Source: an uncultured Flavobacteriales bacterium
Lineage (GTDB): Bacteria > Bacteroidota > Bacteroidia > Flavobacteriales_D > Crocinitomicaceae
Assembly: GCA_903860985.1 (NCBI GenBank)
Contig: CAIOSO010000050.1
Coordinates: forward strand, 1 to 64,000
Length of the DNA stretch: 64,000 nucleotides
Reading direction: 5' to 3'
A program made the position numbers and the translations under genes. Positions 60,517-64,000 of the stretch are shown here, in pieces; the first letter of the stretch is position 1; every line of letters begins with the position of its first letter. The notes beneath the pieces are model-generated. The model made no database searches. It was not told the origin of the DNA and saw nothing but the letters and a program-made list of their open reading frames with translations.

Positions 60517-61737
60517 TTATTCTAATCCAGCGATGTATTTGCTTAAATAGCTAAATCCTTCGGTTAATTCACCTGTTATCGTTGTTTGAGATCCTCTTGA
60601 TATGACATCATCTGGATCTTTTCCAAACAAACACGGGAGTACATGTTTCAATAATTCGTTTCCGAAATCTTCCGATGCGTCTTTTGGTAACTCACATGGT
60701 AAATTGTCAATCGCCATCACCGCAATCGCACCTTCTTGCATGAAGTCCACTTCGGTTTGGGTTAGTGGATCGTAGCCATAAATTCCATTGCCAATTTTAC
60801 TTGGACGAATCGTACATGCGATGGGACCAGAAATGTCACAGGAAATATCCCCGACAACTTTGATTCGATTGTCTGCATGCAATAAATCTTCATTAGTTAA
60901 AATGTATGGAGATTTTGCACTCCAGAAGTGACAAGGGATATACATGACTGATTTGTTGGAATAGCGACTAAACGTCGAAAGGTAATTTTCTGGCGTTGAA
61001 TAGAAATCCTTTTTCACGAAGGACGTCCCATCTTTCGGAGCAAAATAATCCTCTGCCTCTAAATGTGTGTAAACGGGTCCTTCAAACGAATTTTTCAAGT
61101 ATTCCTCTGGACTGACTTCTGTAATCGGTAACAAATCAATGATTTCTCTCGCTCCATGTCCAACACGACCAAATCCCGTTAAAACGACACGGAAATCAGC
61201 AGGTAAGTCCACTTTTTTTAATTCTTGTTCCACTTCCTTACGGTCTTCACATTCATTGGCAGGTTTCATGGAATAACGTCCAGATTTTAAGCCGTACGTT
61301 AAGAATGCGTTGTAGCATCCAACAATTCCTGCATACCGACCAAAGCCAATGATGCGTTTATTGTATTTATCTTTCAATACTTCGTAATCTACCAGACGGA
61401 TTTTTTTATCCAAAACGGCATTCAACAGATCGCGATTGTACGGTTGTTTTTTGAAGGTATGCGAAAAGAAGAAAAAGGTTTTGTTCGGAATTAAATCCGC
61501 GATTTGTACCTCTTTTACGCCAAAAATATAATCGCAATCCGTTAAGAAATCTACCAATTCAATTCCTTGTTCCGCATAAGCTGCGTCCGGATATGTTCGA
61601 ATAGGACTGCGTTGAACGACAACTTTCACCTCTGGATATAGTACTTCAATGGCTTTACACTGTTTCGGTGTTAATGGGACACGAAAATCCGGCGGTACTT
61701 TTCCTTCGCGGATGACACCTAATGTGATTGATTTCAT
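60517..61737 (-). CDS. NAD(P)-dependent oxidoreductase, saccharopine (LYS1-type)/alanine dehydrogenase-like
   Basis: MKSITLGVIREGKVPPDFRVPLTPKQCKAIEVLYPEVKVVVQRSPIRTYPDAAYAEQGIEL; VVLTGFGRVGHGAREII; DISCDISGPIACTIRPSKI. Confidence 0.8.
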   Translation of the reverse strand: MKSITLGVIREGKVPPDFRVPLTPKQCKAIEVLYPEVKVVVQRSPIRTYPDAAYAEQGIELVDFLTDCDYIFGVKEVQIADLIPNKTFFFFSHTFKKQPYNRDLLNAVLDKKIRLVDYEVLKDKYNKRIIGFGRYAGIVGCYNAFLTYGLKSGRYSMKPANECEDRKEVEQELKKVDLPADFRVVLTGFGRVGHGAREIIDLLPITEVSPEEYLKNSFEGPVYTHLEAEDYFAPKDGTSFVKKDFYSTPENYLSTFSRYSNKSVMYIPCHFWSAKSPYILTNEDLLHADNRIKVVGDISCDISGPIACTIRPSKIGNGIYGYDPLTQTEVDFMQEGAIAVMAIDNLPCELPKDASEDFGNELLKHVLPCLFGKDPDDVISRGSQTTITGELTEGFSYLSKYIAGLE

Positions 61738-61740
61738 AAA

Positions 61741-62418
61741 TTAAATTCCTTGAGGGAGTAAATATTGGTCGATGAATTCACGAACACACGCATCTCCACC
61801 TTTTCGAGATAGGATGATGTGACATTCTGTTTTAACGGAATTTACTGCGGAGGATGGACAAATAGCTAATCCAACGGCTTTCATCACCGCTAAATCATTG
61901 ACATCGTCACCGATGATTGCAACTTCGTTTAGGCTGATTCCTAATTCACTGCACCAGACATTGAGAATGTCTAATTTCGGCTCGCGTCCAACGTATACAC
62001 GTTCAATTCCGAGAACTGCGGCACGATCTTGTATCATGTGTTCTGTGAATCCGGAGGAAATAATTCCCAATTGAACAGGACCATTTTTCACAACGTGCAT
62101 GATTGCAAGTCCGTCTTGTGTATGGTATCGTTTTAATTGATCTCCTTTTTCACTCATGAACATGCCACCATCAGTTAAAACGCCATCGACATCCAAAATG
62201 AGTAATTTCAGTTTGTCAAGTTGCTTTTTGAAATGGTTGTTGCGAAACAAGGGTTTGAAAAGAAGCGCTGTCAAATCAACTTCGTATTCTTCACAGACTG
62301 CTTCTAAATCATACACAGAAAGTTCATTCACGTGTTCCACATCCAAATCGGACAAGAAATCATCGAACTCGATTCCGTTTTTTTGACAAAGTCCTTTTAT
62401 GTTTTGTTCTAATAACAT
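61741..62418 (-). CDS. KdsC-like HAD phosphatase with HTH-like N-terminal extension
   Basis: HAD core LKLLILDVDGVLTDGGMFMSEKGDQLKRYHTQDGLAI...IISSGFTEHM...IGDDVNDLAVMKAVGLAICPSSAV; N-term ~60 aa NIKGLCQKNGIEFDDFLSDLDVEHVNELSVYDLEAVCEEYEVDLTALLF. Confidence 0.85.
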   Translation of the reverse strand: MLLEQNIKGLCQKNGIEFDDFLSDLDVEHVNELSVYDLEAVCEEYEVDLTALLFKPLFRNNHFKKQLDKLKLLILDVDGVLTDGGMFMSEKGDQLKRYHTQDGLAIMHVVKNGPVQLGIISSGFTEHMIQDRAAVLGIERVYVGREPKLDILNVWCSELGISLNEVAIIGDDVNDLAVMKAVGLAICPSSAVNSVKTECHIILSRKGGDACVREFIDQYLLPQGI

Positions 62419-62419
62419 C

Positions 62420-63418
62420 TTATATCATTTTGTAACCTACACTTGCTGCAACAGCTTGAAGGTCTTTTTGTAATTGTTTGAATTCTTCGTAATTCAACTG
62501 CTGTGAAGCATCTGATTTCGCCACCTTTGGATTTGGATGTGCCTCGATTAAAAGTCCATCGATTCCCATAGCAACACATGCACGAGCTAATGGATTGACA
62601 CCATACGCATATCCCATCGCATGAGAAGGATCCAACACGATTGGAAGATTCGTGTATTCTTGTAACCAAGCAACGCCGCAAAGATCCAAGGTGAAACGTG
62701 TTCCTGTTTCGAAGGTACGAATCCCTCGTTCACACAAAATCACATTCTCGTTTCCACCAGCTAGTACAAATTCAGCCGCTTGAACAAATTCTTGCAGTGT
62801 TGTTCCGAATCCACGTTTGATCAATACAGGCTTTTTGATTTTTGCACATGCACGTAAAATTCCTTGGTCGTACATCGCTTTTGCTCCAACTTGAATGATG
62901 TCCGTGTGTTCAATGATTTCCTCAATGTGTGTCGCATCGCGCGCTTCTGTAATCACATTCAAACCGTATTCGGTTCTCATTTTTGCTAATAATTGCAATC
63001 CTTCTAATCCTAATCCTTGGAACGAATACGGACTCGTTCTTGGTTTGTAGCAACCACCTCTCAAGGTACTTAAGCCCATTCCAACGAGTAATTCCGCGGA
63101 CGAACGAATTTGTTCTTCGGATTCTACTGAGCATGGACCACCGATTAAAATAGTGTTTTTCGTATTTCCACCAATGCTCACATTTCCAATTTTTACTTCG
63201 CGTTTTTCCGAACGAAATCGTTTAGAAGCCAATTGAATGTCGTTGGCAAATACCCAATGTTCGGTCGTGATTGACTCGAGATCAGCAGGCAATTCCTTCA
63301 CGCCAGAACCGGTAATGAGGTAGTTTTTTCCTTCGTAAGTGATGTGAAAAGCTTTGTGTTTTTCAGCGAATGTCGCGCAGTCGTTCGCGCTAACGGTTGA
63401 TTTTAATTCAATGATCAT
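62420..63418 (-). CDS. aroF: 3-deoxy-7-phosphoheptulonate (DAHP) synthase, type I-beta-like
   Basis: IGGPCSVESEEQIRSSAELLVGMGLSTLRGGCYKPRTSPYSFQGLGLEGLQLL; LDPSHAMGYAYGVNPLARACVAMGIDGLLIEAHPNP. Confidence 0.92.
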   Translation of the reverse strand: MIIELKSTVSANDCATFAEKHKAFHITYEGKNYLITGSGVKELPADLESITTEHWVFANDIQLASKRFRSEKREVKIGNVSIGGNTKNTILIGGPCSVESEEQIRSSAELLVGMGLSTLRGGCYKPRTSPYSFQGLGLEGLQLLAKMRTEYGLNVITEARDATHIEEIIEHTDIIQVGAKAMYDQGILRACAKIKKPVLIKRGFGTTLQEFVQAAEFVLAGGNENVILCERGIRTFETGTRFTLDLCGVAWLQEYTNLPIVLDPSHAMGYAYGVNPLARACVAMGIDGLLIEAHPNPKVAKSDASQQLNYEEFKQLQKDLQAVAASVGYKMI

Positions 63419-64000
63419 AGTTCTCCCTTGATGAGGTTGACAAAATTAATAATTCCCACTGCCTGACCTTTGTCGTTCACGACCGGTAAATACATGACAG
63501 GGAAGTTGGATTTTTTTAAGGTATGTAATAATTCAATGACAGTCGCACTTGCTTGAACGCACATGGGCTGACGATTGATAAATTCTTTTGGATCAATGTC
63601 CGCTGTGTTCTCTAAATGTTTGAGAAACGTTTTGCGAATATCTGCACTGGAAACGAGTCCGAATAGTTGTTGGTCTTCTTCCAAAGCCAAAGCAAATCCC
63701 ATTTGACCGATTTCTACCGCCTCGAGGATTTTTTTTGTCGAACAATCAGCGACTTCGAAACTTGGCGCCTCGTTTAAGGGAATCATGAAATCACCTATTT
63801 TAAAGGTAGATTCAATTTCACGTTTGGTTAAATTCATTAAAGCATTTCCGATACTAGGCCCATTAAACAAATAGGAACCAGAAACAGCCGAGCTAACGCC
63901 CATGTTGCGGAGGATGAAGGATACTTCACCATTAACGCCACCGTCGACATGAATCGATTTACTTGGATACTTAGTACGGAACTGACGAATTTTGGAAAAA
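63415..64000 (-). CDS. Ribulose-phosphate 3-epimerase-like domain fused to a CBS pair (partial, N-terminus off right edge)
   Basis: Frame stays open above called ATG 63903 to the window edge: FSKIRQFRTKYPSKSIHVDGGVNGEVSFILRN-MGVSSAVSGSYLFNGPSIGNALMNL (RPE C-terminus-like VDGG and GSxLF), then CBS pair GDFMIPLNEAPSFEVADCSTKKILEAVEIGQMGFALALEEDQQLFGLVSSADIRKTF...FINRQPMCVQASATVIELLHTLKKSNFPVMYLPVVNDKGQAVGIINFVNLIKGEL. Confidence 0.75.
   Translation of the reverse strand, partial: FSKIRQFRTKYPSKSIHVDGGVNGEVSFILRNMGVSSAVSGSYLFNGPSIGNALMNLTKREIESTFKIGDFMIPLNEAPSFEVADCSTKKILEAVEIGQMGFALALEEDQQLFGLVSSADIRKTFLKHLENTADIDPKEFINRQPMCVQASATVIELLHTLKKSNFPVMYLPVVNDKGQAVGIINFVNLIKGEL

Overview
Chromosomal window from a Bacteroidetes, probably a Flavobacteriales/Crocinitomicaceae-like marine or freshwater lineage. 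This is inferred from TAnnTTTG (-7) promoter boxes, a short RpoD, T9SS C-terminal sorting domains, SprB-like repeats, separated gatC and pdhA-pdhC, and POT transporters. Most of the window is dense housekeeping sequence: gdhA, gcvT, efp, parE/parC, cmk, gap, rpoD, degP/htrA, dapF, mltG, trpS, plsC, gatC, trmB, tcdA, purK, hpt, adk, obgE, crcB, pdhC/pdhA, lgt, trhO, dapD and a DAHP synthase. I saw no rRNA, tRNA, CRISPR array, prophage or IS transposase. Points that stood out: (1) a ~326-bp nested inverted-repeat intergenic element at 43300-43625; (2) an operon at the right edge with a ribulose-phosphate-3-epimerase-like domain fused to a CBS pair (truncated in the ORF track), a DAHP synthase, a KdsC-like HAD phosphatase with an HTH-like N-terminal extension and a LYS1-like dehydrogenase; (3) several genes whose ATG lies 3-4 nt after a Bacteroidetes -7 box, which predicts leaderless mRNAs and corrects several called starts; (4) terminator hairpins inside the coding sequence of abutting convergent genes; (5) a 25-residue-period repeat protein; (6) an orphan polytopic membrane protein paired with DUF2891; (7) a split, apparently decaying toxin-antitoxin locus; (8) a translationally coupled glycosylasparaginase/beta-mannosidase pair. 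All family assignments are from reading the sequence; no database search was run.
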